A stretch of DNA of 28,059 bases. It comes from JAKEGK01 sp036507695 (GTDB lineage: Bacteria; Pseudomonadota; Gammaproteobacteria; SZUA-152). The translations under genes and the position numbers were made by a program. The stretch spans positions 1 through 28,059 of the forward strand of contig DATCIR010000153.1 of assembly GCA_036507695.1 (NCBI GenBank). Reading direction: 5' to 3'. The notes beneath the pieces are model-generated. The model saw nothing but the letters and a program-made list of their open reading frames with translations, ran no database searches and was not told the DNA's origin. Shown here one piece after another: positions 14,535-22,850 of the stretch (positions are counted from its first letter, which is position 1; each line of letters begins with the position of its first letter).

Positions 14535-16073
14535 ATGAATGACAAATTAATTATTTTTGATACGACATTACGCGATGGTGAACAGAGTCCCGGCGCTTCC
14601 ATGACGCGGGATGAAAAATTACGGATTGCGAAAGCGCTGGAAAAAATGCGCGTGGATGTTATTGAAGCGGGCTTTCCCGTAGCCAGCCCCGGTGATTTCG
14701 AGGCGGTAAAAGCCGTTGCCGAGGCGATCAAGGACAGTACGGTGTGTGGATTGGCAAGGGCGTTGGACAAGGATATCGACCGGGCCGGTGAAGCCTTAAA
14801 AAACGCCAATTCAGGGCGAATTCACACTTTTATCGCCACTTCCCCGATTCATATGAAAATGAAATTGCGCATGGAGCCGGATCAAGTCCTCGAGCAGGCG
14901 GTGCGTGCGGTAAAACGCGCGCGTCAGTACACCGACAACGTTGAGTTCTCGCCGGAAGATGCCGGCCGTTCTGAACTGGATTTCTTGTGCCGGGTATTAG
15001 AGGCGGTTATTAACGCCGGGGCCCGTACCGTTAATATTCCGGATACGGTAGGTTATAACCTGCCGCATCAGTTTGGCAACTTGATCGCGCAGTTGATTGA
15101 GCGTGTTCCCAACTCCGGCCAAGCGGTGTTTTCCGTGCATTGCCACAACGATTTGGGACTTGCGGTCGCCAATTCGCTTTCCGCCGTAATCAACGGGGCA
15201 CGCCAGGTGGAATGCACCATCAACGGTTTGGGCGAACGCGCCGGCAATGCGGCACTCGAAGAAATCGTCATGACGGTCAGCACCCGCAAAGACGTCTTTG
15301 CATGCAATGTTGATCATATTGATCGAGCCCAGATTGTGCCTACTTCGCGTTTGGTCGCGGGTATTACCGGGTTTGCGGTGCAACCCAACAAAGCGATTGT
15401 GGGGGTGAACGCCTTTGCCCATGAATCGGGTATCCATCAGGATGGGGTATTGAAAAGCCGCGAGACCTACGAAATCATGCGTGCCGAAGATGTGGGCTGG
15501 ACCACCAACCGCATGGTGTTGGGCAAGCATTCCGGCCGCAATGCGTTTAGAACCCGGCTGCAGGAATTGGGAATCGGTTTTGAATCGGAAGAGGAATTGA
15601 ACACCGCCTTTGCCCGGTTCAAGGAATTGGCCGATAAGAAACATGAGATATTCGACGATGATTTGCAAGCCTTGGCTACCACGGCCGACCTTGACAGGGA
15701 AAACGAGTATATTAAGTTGGTGTCATTGAAAGTCTGCTCGGAAACGGGAGAAAAACCCGTGGCTGCAATTACCTTGAATGTTAACGGTGAGGAAAAACCC
15801 GTGCAAGCCGGTGGTGGCGGCCCGGTGGATGCGTCCTTCCAGGCCATTGAGAAAGCGATCAATAGTGGATCGCATCTGTTGTTGTATTCGGTAAACAACA
15901 TCACCAGTGGCACCGATGCGCAAGGCGAAGTGACGGTACGGCTGGAAAAAGACGGACAAATTGTCAATGGCCAGGGCGCCGATACCGATATCGTGATTGC
16001 TTCCGCGATGGCGTATATCAACGCGCTGAATAAATTGATGTCGACTATGCAGCGGCAGCATCCCCAGGTCTAA
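14535..16073 (+). CDS. leuA: 2-isopropylmalate synthase
   Basis: This 512-residue enzyme condenses 2-ketoisovalerate with acetyl-CoA, the first committed step of leucine synthesis. The HMGL-like TIM barrel begins with Thr-Leu-Arg13-Asp14-Gly-Glu-Gln, and the metal site His202-Cys-His204-Asn-Asp is present. The C-terminal regulatory domain (about 395-505) binds leucine for feedback inhibition in this family. ATG 14535 is chosen because GGAG stands 7 bases upstream; the frame opens at ATG 14511, but that codon lies inside a hairpin arm and has no ribosome-binding site. It probably has its own leader-controlled transcript, separate from ilvBHC. Confidence 0.96.
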   Translation: MNDKLIIFDTTLRDGEQSPGASMTRDEKLRIAKALEKMRVDVIEAGFPVASPGDFEAVKAVAEAIKDSTVCGLARALDKDIDRAGEALKNANSGRIHTFIATSPIHMKMKLRMEPDQVLEQAVRAVKRARQYTDNVEFSPEDAGRSELDFLCRVLEAVINAGARTVNIPDTVGYNLPHQFGNLIAQLIERVPNSGQAVFSVHCHNDLGLAVANSLSAVINGARQVECTINGLGERAGNAALEEIVMTVSTRKDVFACNVDHIDRAQIVPTSRLVAGITGFAVQPNKAIVGVNAFAHESGIHQDGVLKSRETYEIMRAEDVGWTTNRMVLGKHSGRNAFRTRLQELGIGFESEEELNTAFARFKELADKKHEIFDDDLQALATTADLDRENEYIKLVSLKVCSETGEKPVAAITLNVNGEEKPVQAGGGGPVDASFQAIEKAINSGSHLLLYSVNNITSGTDAQGEVTVRLEKDGQIVNGQGADTDIVIASAMAYINALNKLMSTMQRQHPQV

Positions 16074-16092
16074 CGGGTCGAGTTTAGTCACC

Positions 16093-16848
16093 ATGGCGAT
16101 CGATGAACGGCAACAACACTACCTGCAGGCCATGGGAATCCAGACCTGGGTACGGCGTGAGGCAACAGAATCCGTGTCACCCCTGGTTGTTGAATCCATG
16201 CCGGCCAGCAGTATGCCAGTAGCGGCGGATACAGTAAGCGTTGCCGTGGAAAACGTTGCAGTGCCCGTGGGTGATGAGGTGCATCACTATAATTGGGATC
16301 AGCTGAAAAATGCCGTACGTCAGTGTGTTGCGTGTGATTTGCATAGCACGCGCAACAATACCGTATTTGGCGTTGGCAATGAGCAAGCGGACTGGATGAT
16401 TATCGGCGAAGCGCCGGGCGCCGATGAAGACCGCCAGGGTGAGCCCTTTGTGGGCCGGGCAGGCCAACTGCTGAATAACATGTTGCTGGCGATTGGGCTC
16501 AAGCGGGAACAGGTATATATCGCTAATATACTGAAATGCCGGCCGCCCAATAATCGGGATCCACGCCCGGAAGAAGTGGTGAAATGTGAAAAATTTCTGG
16601 AAAGGCAGGTTGCCTTGGTCAATCCAAAAATTATATTGGCGGTTGGCCGGATTGCCGCCCATAATTTGTTGAAGACCGAGAGCAGCCTGTCACAACTGCG
16701 AGGCCGGTGTTTTTATTATGGCCCGCAAAAAATACCGGTTGTTGTCACGTATCACCCGGCATATTTGCTGCGCTCGCCAACCGAAAAGCGCAAGGCATGG
16801 CAGGATTTGTTGTTTGCGCAAACCGTTAGCCGTGGAACCATAGAATAA
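16093..16848 (+). CDS. Uracil-DNA glycosylase, family 4 (Fe-S)
   Basis: This 251-residue protein removes uracil from DNA. The catalytic region starts near residue 70 and has the family-4 pattern: Gly-Glu-Ala-Pro-Gly at 105-109, Gly-Arg-Ala-Gly-Gln-Leu-Leu at 121-127, and His-Pro-Ala-Tyr-Leu-Leu at 221-226. Cys78, Cys81, Cys149 and Cys165 have the spacing of the 4Fe-4S ligands. The first 65 residues are low in complexity (Val/Ala/Ser-rich) and are likely a flexible N-terminal extension, which is common in proteobacterial members. ATG 16093 comes 19 bp after leuA. rimI follows after 41 bp. Confidence 0.92.
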   Translation: MAIDERQQHYLQAMGIQTWVRREATESVSPLVVESMPASSMPVAADTVSVAVENVAVPVGDEVHHYNWDQLKNAVRQCVACDLHSTRNNTVFGVGNEQADWMIIGEAPGADEDRQGEPFVGRAGQLLNNMLLAIGLKREQVYIANILKCRPPNNRDPRPEEVVKCEKFLERQVALVNPKIILAVGRIAAHNLLKTESSLSQLRGRCFYYGPQKIPVVVTYHPAYLLRSPTEKRKAWQDLLFAQTVSRGTIE

Positions 16849-16889
16849 ACCTATCAAAAATAATCAGTCGCCAAGGATTATTCGAATTC

Positions 16890-17360
16890 ATGAGTGCTGT
16901 TCTTAAATCGCCATCGGTTTTTTTGCGCCCCATGTCCGGGAAGGATCTCGATGACATCATGGCCCTGGAAACCAAGAATTATGATTTCCCCTGGACACGG
17001 CAGATCTTTGCCGATTGCCTGCGGGTTGGCTACCTTTGCCAGGTGTGCGAGCTGGGCAACGAATTGGCGGGTTATTGCATTGTGTCCACGGGCGCATCGG
17101 AAGCGCATGTATTGAACCTTTGTATCGCGCAAAGCCTGCGGCGCAAAGGTTTAGGCGAACACTTGTTGGCTCACATGCTAAAGTTAGCTAAACAGCGAAA
17201 GGTGGGCACGGTGTTCCTGGAAGTCAGGCCATCCAATCAGGCGGCGATCGCGTTGTACGATAAAATGGGATTTAACCAGATTGGCACACGGCTGGATTAT
17301 TATCCTGCCAAAGTCGGCCGTGAAGACGCGATCATTCTGGCAAAAAGCCTGGAAGTGTAG
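16890..17360 (+). CDS. rimI: Ribosomal protein S18-alanine N-acetyltransferase
   Basis: This 156-residue GNAT acetyltransferase should acetylate the N-terminal Ala of ribosomal protein S18. The acetyl-CoA loop is Arg-Arg-Lys-Gly-Leu-Gly. It is followed by the RimI hallmark Leu-Glu-Val-Arg-Pro-Ser-Asn-x-x-Ala-Ile-x-Leu-Tyr-x-x-x-Gly-Phe and a C-terminal Asp-Tyr-Tyr-Pro ... Arg-Glu-Asp-Ala motif. AAGGA lies 13 bases before the ATG. It ends 13 bp before miaA. Confidence 0.92.
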   Translation: MSAVLKSPSVFLRPMSGKDLDDIMALETKNYDFPWTRQIFADCLRVGYLCQVCELGNELAGYCIVSTGASEAHVLNLCIAQSLRRKGLGEHLLAHMLKLAKQRKVGTVFLEVRPSNQAAIALYDKMGFNQIGTRLDYYPAKVGREDAIILAKSLEV

Positions 17361-17373
17361 TGCCGCACCACCC

Positions 17374-18333
17374 ATGACGCATAAACCCCCCGCCATATTT
17401 CTGCTGGGGCCCACGGCATCCGGCAAGACAGACATTGCTATCCGCCTGGTGGAAGACTTGCCCTGCGAGATCATTAGTGTTGATTCGGCCATGGTGTACC
17501 GCGGAATGAATATCGGAACCGCCAAGCCCAGTGCCGAAATACTGCAAAAAGCCCCGCATCGCTTGATTGATATTTGTGATCCGGCGGAAACATACTCCGC
17601 GGCGCAATTTATCGAGGACGCGCTGCGCGAAATGAATGAAATCCATGCCAAAGGCAAGATACCCTTGTTGGTCGGAGGTACGTTTTTATATTTCCGGGCG
17701 TTATCGGCGGGATTGTCCCCTCTGCCAGCGGCGGATCCCGGGTTGCGCGGTCAGCTGAACGCCGAAGCCATGGCGGTGGGATGGGCGAAGATGCACCAGC
17801 GGCTGGCGATGGTTGACCCTGAAACCGCAGCCCGGATTCATCCCAATGATCCCCAGCGTATCCAGCGCGCGCTTGAAGTATATGAATTAACTGGTGAAGC
17901 AATGAGCAGTATTGTGCGCCGGGATAATCCCGGGAAATTGCCCTATACTGTGTCTAAATTGATTCTGGCGCCCGGTGATCGCACGGTGTTGCACGATCGA
18001 ATAGCGATAAGATTCAACCATATGCTCAAGATGGGATTGGTTGAGGAAGTTGAACAATTGTATAAGCGGGGCGATTTGCACAGGGATTTGCCGTCGATCC
18101 GGGCGGTGGGGTATCGCCAGGTATGGGCTTACCTGGAGGGTGAACTTCAATACGATGCCATGATCCAAAAAGGGATCATTGCCACTCGCCAGTTCGCCAA
18201 ACGTCAATTCACCTGGTTACGGTCGGACTGGTTGCGGTCGGACAAGGAGGGGATGTGGTTTGATGCGCTGGAAAATAATATTTATTCCAAGATATTGAAA
18301 AAACTATTAAATGATCCCATTGTGGGTAATTGA
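17374..18333 (+). CDS. miaA: tRNA dimethylallyltransferase
   Basis: This 319-residue enzyme adds a dimethylallyl group to A37 of tRNAs that read UNN codons. The P-loop Gly-Pro-Thr-Ala-Ser-Gly-Lys-Thr lies at residues 12-19, followed by Asp-Ser-Ala-Met-Val-Tyr-Arg-Gly-Met-Asn-Ile-Gly-Thr-Ala-Lys-Pro and, near the end, Arg-Gln-Phe-Ala-Lys-Arg-Gln. ATG 17374 gives the family N-terminus; the frame is open back to 17281 but that part overlaps rimI. A 15-bp tandem duplication at 18214-18243 (TGGTTRCGGTCGGAC twice) adds five residues after the Arg-Gln motif, where family members vary, so activity need not be lost. Confidence 0.95.
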   Translation: MTHKPPAIFLLGPTASGKTDIAIRLVEDLPCEIISVDSAMVYRGMNIGTAKPSAEILQKAPHRLIDICDPAETYSAAQFIEDALREMNEIHAKGKIPLLVGGTFLYFRALSAGLSPLPAADPGLRGQLNAEAMAVGWAKMHQRLAMVDPETAARIHPNDPQRIQRALEVYELTGEAMSSIVRRDNPGKLPYTVSKLILAPGDRTVLHDRIAIRFNHMLKMGLVEEVEQLYKRGDLHRDLPSIRAVGYRQVWAYLEGELQYDAMIQKGIIATRQFAKRQFTWLRSDWLRSDKEGMWFDALENNIYSKILKKLLNDPIVGN

Positions 18334-18353
18334 ATATAGGAAATCGTGCGTTG

Positions 18354-18506
18354 TGCTATAGTTTCAGGAACGGAATCGTAAAGTCCGAGGATGTTTTGAT
18401 TTTTTTATGATGACTACTGTAGGCTTTAAGTACTGGAACTAAACGCGATTAATAAGGGCAAGATCATAAAGCGCTTCGTAGCAATACGGTCTACCCCTCC
18501 TATTAT
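18354..18506 (+). promoter_or_regulatory. Promoter candidates for hfq
   Basis: The 202-bp gap before hfq holds an extended -10 (TGCTATAGT, 18354-18362) without a good -35 at normal spacing, and a second -10-like TATTAT at 18501-18506, with TAGCAA 16 bases upstream. Either could start an hfq transcript. No riboswitch-like fold was seen. Confidence 0.35.
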
Positions 18507-18535
18507 AAAACAAAGATAAAATAAGGAGACACGCC

Positions 18536-18793
18536 ATGCCAAAAGGGCAATCACTACAAGACCCTTTTTTAAATGCCCTCAGGAAAGAAAGAATACCTGT
18601 AGCGATTTATCTCGTTAACGGCATCAAGTTACAAGGGCAGATTGACTCATTTGACCAGTTTGTAGTGTTACTGAAGAACAGCGTCAATCAAATGGTTTAT
18701 AAGCATGCAATTTCGACCGTGGTACCTGCACGCAATGTTAAACTACCGTCAACACATGAAGGCAATTCTGAAACACAAGCCCGAAGTACCTAA
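18536..18793 (+). CDS. hfq: RNA chaperone Hfq
   Basis: This 85-residue Sm-like protein forms hexamers that bind sRNAs and mRNAs. Residues match E. coli numbering: Gln8, the arginine-rich rim Arg16-Lys-Glu-Arg19, Tyr25, Phe42, and Lys56-His57 of the Sm2 motif. The C-terminal tail is short and polar (about 20 residues against about 37 in E. coli). AAGGAGA lies 8 bases before the ATG. hflX follows after 35 bp, the usual gammaproteobacterial order. Confidence 0.98.
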   Translation: MPKGQSLQDPFLNALRKERIPVAIYLVNGIKLQGQIDSFDQFVVLLKNSVNQMVYKHAISTVVPARNVKLPSTHEGNSETQARST

Positions 18794-18828
18794 GCATCAA
18801 CCGCCGGGAATGCACCAGGGGGACGTAG

Positions 18829-20136
18829 TTGTTTGATCGTCCCCAGAGTGGTGAACAAGCCATTCTTGTTTTCGCCAATTTCTCTTCGCGTTTACACGAT
18901 GAGGAAATTGAAGAATTCCGCGAACTCGCCAGATCAGCAGGCGTTGAGCCCGTGGCGATGGTAACTAGTGCCCGCAAAATTCAGGATCCCCGTTATTTGA
19001 TCGGCGAGGCGAAAGCAGAAGAGGTTCGCGCGGCCATTGCCGCAACCAAAGCGGACGTCGTGTTGATTGACAACACCCTGACGCCTTCCCAGGAACGTAA
19101 TCTGGAAAAATTTCTGGAGTGCCGTGTACTGGACCGTACGGGTTTGATTCTGGATATATTTGCCCAGCGCGCCACAAGCCATGAAGGCCGCTTGCAGGTC
19201 GAATTGGCGCAATTGCAGCATATGTCGACACGTTTGGTGCGTGGCTGGACGCACCTGGAGCGGCAAAGGGGTGGTATTGGATTGAGGGGCCCGGGTGAAA
19301 CACAGTTGGAAACGGACCGCCGTCTGGTCGGAATTCGCATCAAGCAACTGAAAAAACGCCTGGAGAAAGTTCATAAGCGGCGCCAACAAGGACGCCGCGC
19401 CAGAAAAAGAGCGGATATTCCCAGCGTATCGTTGGTGGGCTACACCAATGCCGGCAAGTCTACCTTATTTAACCGGCTCACTGCGGCGGATGTTTATGCT
19501 GAAGATCAATTATTCGCGACGCTTGATCCCACATTGCGCCGTTGCGATTTGGGTAATAATAACGAAGTGATTCTGGCAGACACCGTTGGTTTTATTCGCC
19601 ATCTACCCCATGACCTGATCGAAGCGTTTCATTCCACGCTGGAAGAGACAATGGAAGCTGATTTATTACTGCACGTGATTGATGCCAGCCAGAGTGATTA
19701 TCAGGAAAATATTGCGCAAGTTAATGCCGTGCTCAAGGAAATTAACGCCAGCGATATTCCGCAAATTCAGGTATTTAACAAGCTGGATCGCGTGGCAGGC
19801 GGTCAACCGCGCATCGATTACGATGCAGCGGGATTGCCAAACCGCGTCTGGCTTTCCGCGCACACCGGGGAAGGAATAGACTTATTGTTGAGCGCAATGA
19901 AGGATTACAGTTTCAATGAGACGCTACAGCAGTGGGTGCGGATTCCCGCGAGTAACGGCCGATTGCGCTCATTGTTGTATTCGCAGAGCCGCGTGCTCCG
20001 GGAATGCAGTGACGAAAGCGGCGATTTATTTCTAGAGATACACATTACCCGCAAGAATCTCGAGGCAATCCAACAAAAAGAAGGTGTACAACTTGAAAAA
20101 GAATCACACAAACAATTTATTAACTATTGCGGGTGA
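18829..20136 (+). CDS. hflX: Ribosome-associated GTPase HflX
   Basis: This 435-residue GTPase splits stalled or heat-damaged 70S ribosomes. An N-terminal HflX domain with a Gly-rich Gly-Leu-Arg-Gly-Pro-Gly-Glu-Thr-Gln linker (151-159) is followed by the G domain: G1 Gly-Tyr-Thr-Asn-Ala-Gly-Lys-Ser at 204-211, G3 Asp-Thr-Val-Gly at 251-254, and G4 Asn-Lys-Leu-Asp at 317-320. The start is TTG 18829, supported by AGGGGG about 7 bases upstream and by the N-terminus Met-Phe-Asp-Arg, which equals that of E. coli HflX. It belongs to the hfq-hfl cluster. Confidence 0.95.
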   Translation: MFDRPQSGEQAILVFANFSSRLHDEEIEEFRELARSAGVEPVAMVTSARKIQDPRYLIGEAKAEEVRAAIAATKADVVLIDNTLTPSQERNLEKFLECRVLDRTGLILDIFAQRATSHEGRLQVELAQLQHMSTRLVRGWTHLERQRGGIGLRGPGETQLETDRRLVGIRIKQLKKRLEKVHKRRQQGRRARKRADIPSVSLVGYTNAGKSTLFNRLTAADVYAEDQLFATLDPTLRRCDLGNNNEVILADTVGFIRHLPHDLIEAFHSTLEETMEADLLLHVIDASQSDYQENIAQVNAVLKEINASDIPQIQVFNKLDRVAGGQPRIDYDAAGLPNRVWLSAHTGEGIDLLLSAMKDYSFNETLQQWVRIPASNGRLRSLLYSQSRVLRECSDESGDLFLEIHITRKNLEAIQQKEGVQLEKESHKQFINYCG

Positions 20137-20252
20137 TGCCTCGGCACCCTAAAATCCGGCTTTTGTGCCTACACAAACGGCATCGTCGTTATTTAACGAT
20201 ATTTGTGGTGCAAATTTAATCAATCAATTCATCAAACGAAATGGAGTACAAC

Positions 20253-21470
20253 ATGGCCTGGAACGAACCAGGGGGATCTGGCAAAAACAAAGATCCGTGG
20301 GGTGGTGGTAATAATCAAGGACCACCTGATCTGGATGAAGTCGTCAAAAAAATGCAGGATAAATTCGGCGCATTGTTCGGACGTGGCGGTTCTGGCCAGA
20401 CACCGGGTGGCGGTGGAGGCAAGGGCGGTGGTATCAGTTCAGCGGGTATCGGTTTAATCCTGGTGATTGCGTTGGCGGTGTGGGCTGTTGCCGGCGTCTA
20501 TACCGTGGAGGAGGGTACGCGCGCCGTGGTTCTGCAATTTGGCAAGTACATCAAAACGACCATGCCCGGTTTGCAATGGGTGCCTCCCATTATTCAATCT
20601 TACGAAATCGTCGACATCGAAAACGTACGCGACGCCCGTATTGGCTATCGTACGGAAGGCGGTACCGGCCGGCGTTCAGCTTCCATAGAGGAAGAATCCT
20701 TGATGTTGACGCAGGATGAAAATATCGTGGATATCTATCTTGCCGTGCAATACAAAATCAAAAGCGCCAGTGACTATTTATTCAAAGTGGTGAATCCTGA
20801 CGACACCTTGCGCCAGGTAACCGAAAGCGCGCTACGCGAAATTATTGGCAAGAACCAAATGGATTTTGTGTTAACTGAAGGGCGTTCAGAAATTGCCGCC
20901 AAGGTGCAAGAGCTCATTCAGAGTATTCTGGATCGCTATGGCACCGGATTGCTGGTTACCAGCGTGAACATGCAGGACGCACAGCCTCCCGAACCTGTGC
21001 AGGCCGCGTTTGATGATGCGGTAAAGGCGCGTGAGGACGAGGTGCGGCTCAAGAACGAAGCCCAGGCTTACGCCAACGATATAATCCCGCGCGCCCGTGG
21101 CGCCGCGGCTCGCGCCGAAGAAGATGCTTACGCCTATAAAGACCAGGTCGTCGCCAGGGCGCAAGGCGAAGCCAGCCGTTTTACACAGATTCTGGGCGAA
21201 TATAAAAAGGCGCCTGAAGTAACCCGTAAACGTCTTTATATTGACGCCGTGGAATCAGTGATGTCCAACACCAGCAAGGTAGTGGTGGACGTTGAGGGTG
21301 GAAACAATCTGTTGTATTTGCCTTTGGATAAAATGATGCAGGGTGCGGCAGGAATGCGCGACCTCATGCAAAGTCAAAGTCCTGCTTTGGACTCTACGTC
21401 GCCCAGCCGCTCCAGTACTCAAGCACCGTTACGGGACAGTAGCCGCGGCAATAACAGAGGAGTTCGCTAA
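20253..21470 (+). CDS. hflK: FtsH protease modulator HflK
   Basis: This 405-residue SPFH/prohibitin-family membrane protein forms the HflKC cage around FtsH. A Gly-rich cytosolic N-terminus (1-60) is followed by a membrane segment at about 63-83, the SPFH domain, and a long Ala/Glu/Arg-rich helical region (about 255-330). The C-terminal 40 residues are Ser/Pro-rich. ATG 20253 is chosen because GGAG lies 7 bases upstream; the ATG at 20241 is four codons earlier and lies within that signal. Its TAA overlaps the hflC ATG (TAATG), so the two are translationally coupled. Confidence 0.95.
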   Translation: MAWNEPGGSGKNKDPWGGGNNQGPPDLDEVVKKMQDKFGALFGRGGSGQTPGGGGGKGGGISSAGIGLILVIALAVWAVAGVYTVEEGTRAVVLQFGKYIKTTMPGLQWVPPIIQSYEIVDIENVRDARIGYRTEGGTGRRSASIEEESLMLTQDENIVDIYLAVQYKIKSASDYLFKVVNPDDTLRQVTESALREIIGKNQMDFVLTEGRSEIAAKVQELIQSILDRYGTGLLVTSVNMQDAQPPEPVQAAFDDAVKAREDEVRLKNEAQAYANDIIPRARGAAARAEEDAYAYKDQVVARAQGEASRFTQILGEYKKAPEVTRKRLYIDAVESVMSNTSKVVVDVEGGNNLLYLPLDKMMQGAAGMRDLMQSQSPALDSTSPSRSSTQAPLRDSSRGNNRGVR

Positions 21471-22324
21471 TGACGCAGGGTAAAATGATTAGCTTGATTC
21501 TCATCGTTGTGATCCTGATTGTGGGATCCATGTCTTTTTTTATCGTGGAAGAGCGTCAAAAAGCCATTTTGTTTAAATTTCGCGAAGCCGTCAGCACCGA
21601 TATTGAACCAGGGTTTCACTGGAAAATACCGTTCGTAAACGACGTCCGAAAATTTGACGCGCGCGTTCAGACCATGGATGCGCAACCGGAACGTTACCTT
21701 ACCAATGAAAAGAAAAACGTAATCGTTGACTCGTTCGTCAAGTGGAAAATCGATAATGTTTCCAAATTCTATACGGCGACTGGCGGGGACACTGATCGCG
21801 CCAATGTTCGTCTTTCCCAGATTGTTAAGGATGGTCTGCGCGGTGAGTTTGGTAAACGCACAATTCGTGATGTCGTATCCGGTGAGCGCAAGCTGATCAT
21901 GGATATCCTGACTGTAGAGGTCAACAAACAGGCGCAGGAATTCGGTATCGATATTGTAGAAGTTCGCATCAAGCGTATCGACCTCGACAAACAAATCAGT
22001 GAGTCGGTATACCGGCGTATGGAAGCTGAACGTCAACGGGTCGCCAAGGAATTGCGCGCGCAAGGTGAACAGGAAGCGGAAACCCTTCGCGCCAAAGCCG
22101 ATCGGGAACGCACCGTAATCATCGCGGATGCCTATCGCAAGGCAGAAGAGATTCGCGGTGAAGGAGATCGTGAAGCGGCAAATATTTATGCTGTCGCCTA
22201 TAGCAAGGACAAGGAATTCTATGGGTTTTATCGGAGCATCAATGCGTATCGCAATACCTTTGCCAGTAAAGAGGATATACTGATACTGCAGCCGAAAAGC
22301 GAATTCTTCCAGTATTTCAAGTAA
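21470..22324 (+). CDS. hflC: FtsH protease modulator HflC
   Basis: This 284-residue partner of HflK has an N-terminal membrane anchor (6-26), an SPFH domain (about 28-190), and a charged Ala/Glu/Arg helix (190-240). The conserved Tyr-Arg-Ser-x-x-Ala-Tyr-Arg motif near the end is present. The start codon shares one base with the hflK stop. With HflK it restrains FtsH degradation of membrane proteins. Confidence 0.96.
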   Translation: MTQGKMISLILIVVILIVGSMSFFIVEERQKAILFKFREAVSTDIEPGFHWKIPFVNDVRKFDARVQTMDAQPERYLTNEKKNVIVDSFVKWKIDNVSKFYTATGGDTDRANVRLSQIVKDGLRGEFGKRTIRDVVSGERKLIMDILTVEVNKQAQEFGIDIVEVRIKRIDLDKQISESVYRRMEAERQRVAKELRAQGEQEAETLRAKADRERTVIIADAYRKAEEIRGEGDREAANIYAVAYSKDKEFYGFYRSINAYRNTFASKEDILILQPKSEFFQYFK

Positions 22325-22409
22325 TGACGAGCAGCTGGTGTTTATATATTTATAGTGGTACAACAACCTGCTGAAAGCCGGGTAATGGGCTGAGTCAACA
22401 GGATGCTCT

Positions 22410-22478
22410 GGTGAACAGTGCCGAAAAAATGCAGGTGAATAGTTCAGGTGAATAGTGCCGGTGAATAGCACTGGTGAG
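22410..22478 (+). repeat. 13-bp repeats carrying Shine-Dalgarno-like GGTGA cores
   Basis: GGTGAATAG occurs at 22434, 22447 and 22460, followed by GGTGAG at 22473, with an exact 13-bp period. A further copy, GGTGAACAGTGCC, lies at 22410. The last core stands 5 bases before the ATG of the DUF2065 gene and is its likely ribosome-binding site. The array lies in the 159-bp hflC-DUF2065 gap; TAG triplets recur in each of the complete GGTGAATAG units. Confidence 0.85.
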
Positions 22479-22483
22479 CAAAC

Positions 22484-22681
22484 ATGTGGCACGATCTGTT
22501 TTTAGCGCTGGCGCTTTTATTGGTACTTGAAGGATTGCTGCCTTTTATAAATCCTGCCGGATTCAGGCAAGCCATGCAAATGATTGCCCAGATGAACGAT
22601 AAACAACTGCGAATTGCTGGATTCGCTAGTATGCTGGCCGGTGTGTTGTTAATGTATTTGATTAATAACCTAAGCGCTTAG
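22484..22681 (+). CDS. DUF2065 small membrane protein (YjeT-like)
   Basis: This 65-residue protein has two hydrophobic segments (about 4-24 and 44-62) joined by a polar loop with Asn-Pro-Ala-Gly-Phe-Arg, the hallmark of DUF2065. It is a predicted inner-membrane protein of unknown role. It is regularly found between hflC and purA, which suggests a link to the HflKC/FtsH system, but no activity is known. Its ribosome-binding site is the last unit of a 13-bp repeat array. Confidence 0.9.
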   Translation: MWHDLFLALALLLVLEGLLPFINPAGFRQAMQMIAQMNDKQLRIAGFASMLAGVLLMYLINNLSA

Positions 22682-22783
22682 TGTTTTTCAATAATTTTTT
22701 AACAACGTTTCCAAATACTAATAGCTTTTCATGAGTAAATAGTTAACAACATGGCTGACCGAAAATTGCTAACCACGAAATAA

Positions 22784-22818
22784 CAACCAACAACCAACAA
22801 CCAACAACCAACAACCAA
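22784..22818. repeat. Heptanucleotide repeat (CAACCAA)5
   Basis: Five perfect copies of CAACCAA run from 22784 to 22818, 33 bp before the hisZ start. Like the repeat upstream of leuA it is CA-rich and would be unstructured in RNA. The copy number may vary between strains because 7-bp slippage is easy here. Confidence 0.9.
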
Positions 22819-22850
22819 AGTTATCACCTCTACACCAGCTATTGCCTGCC

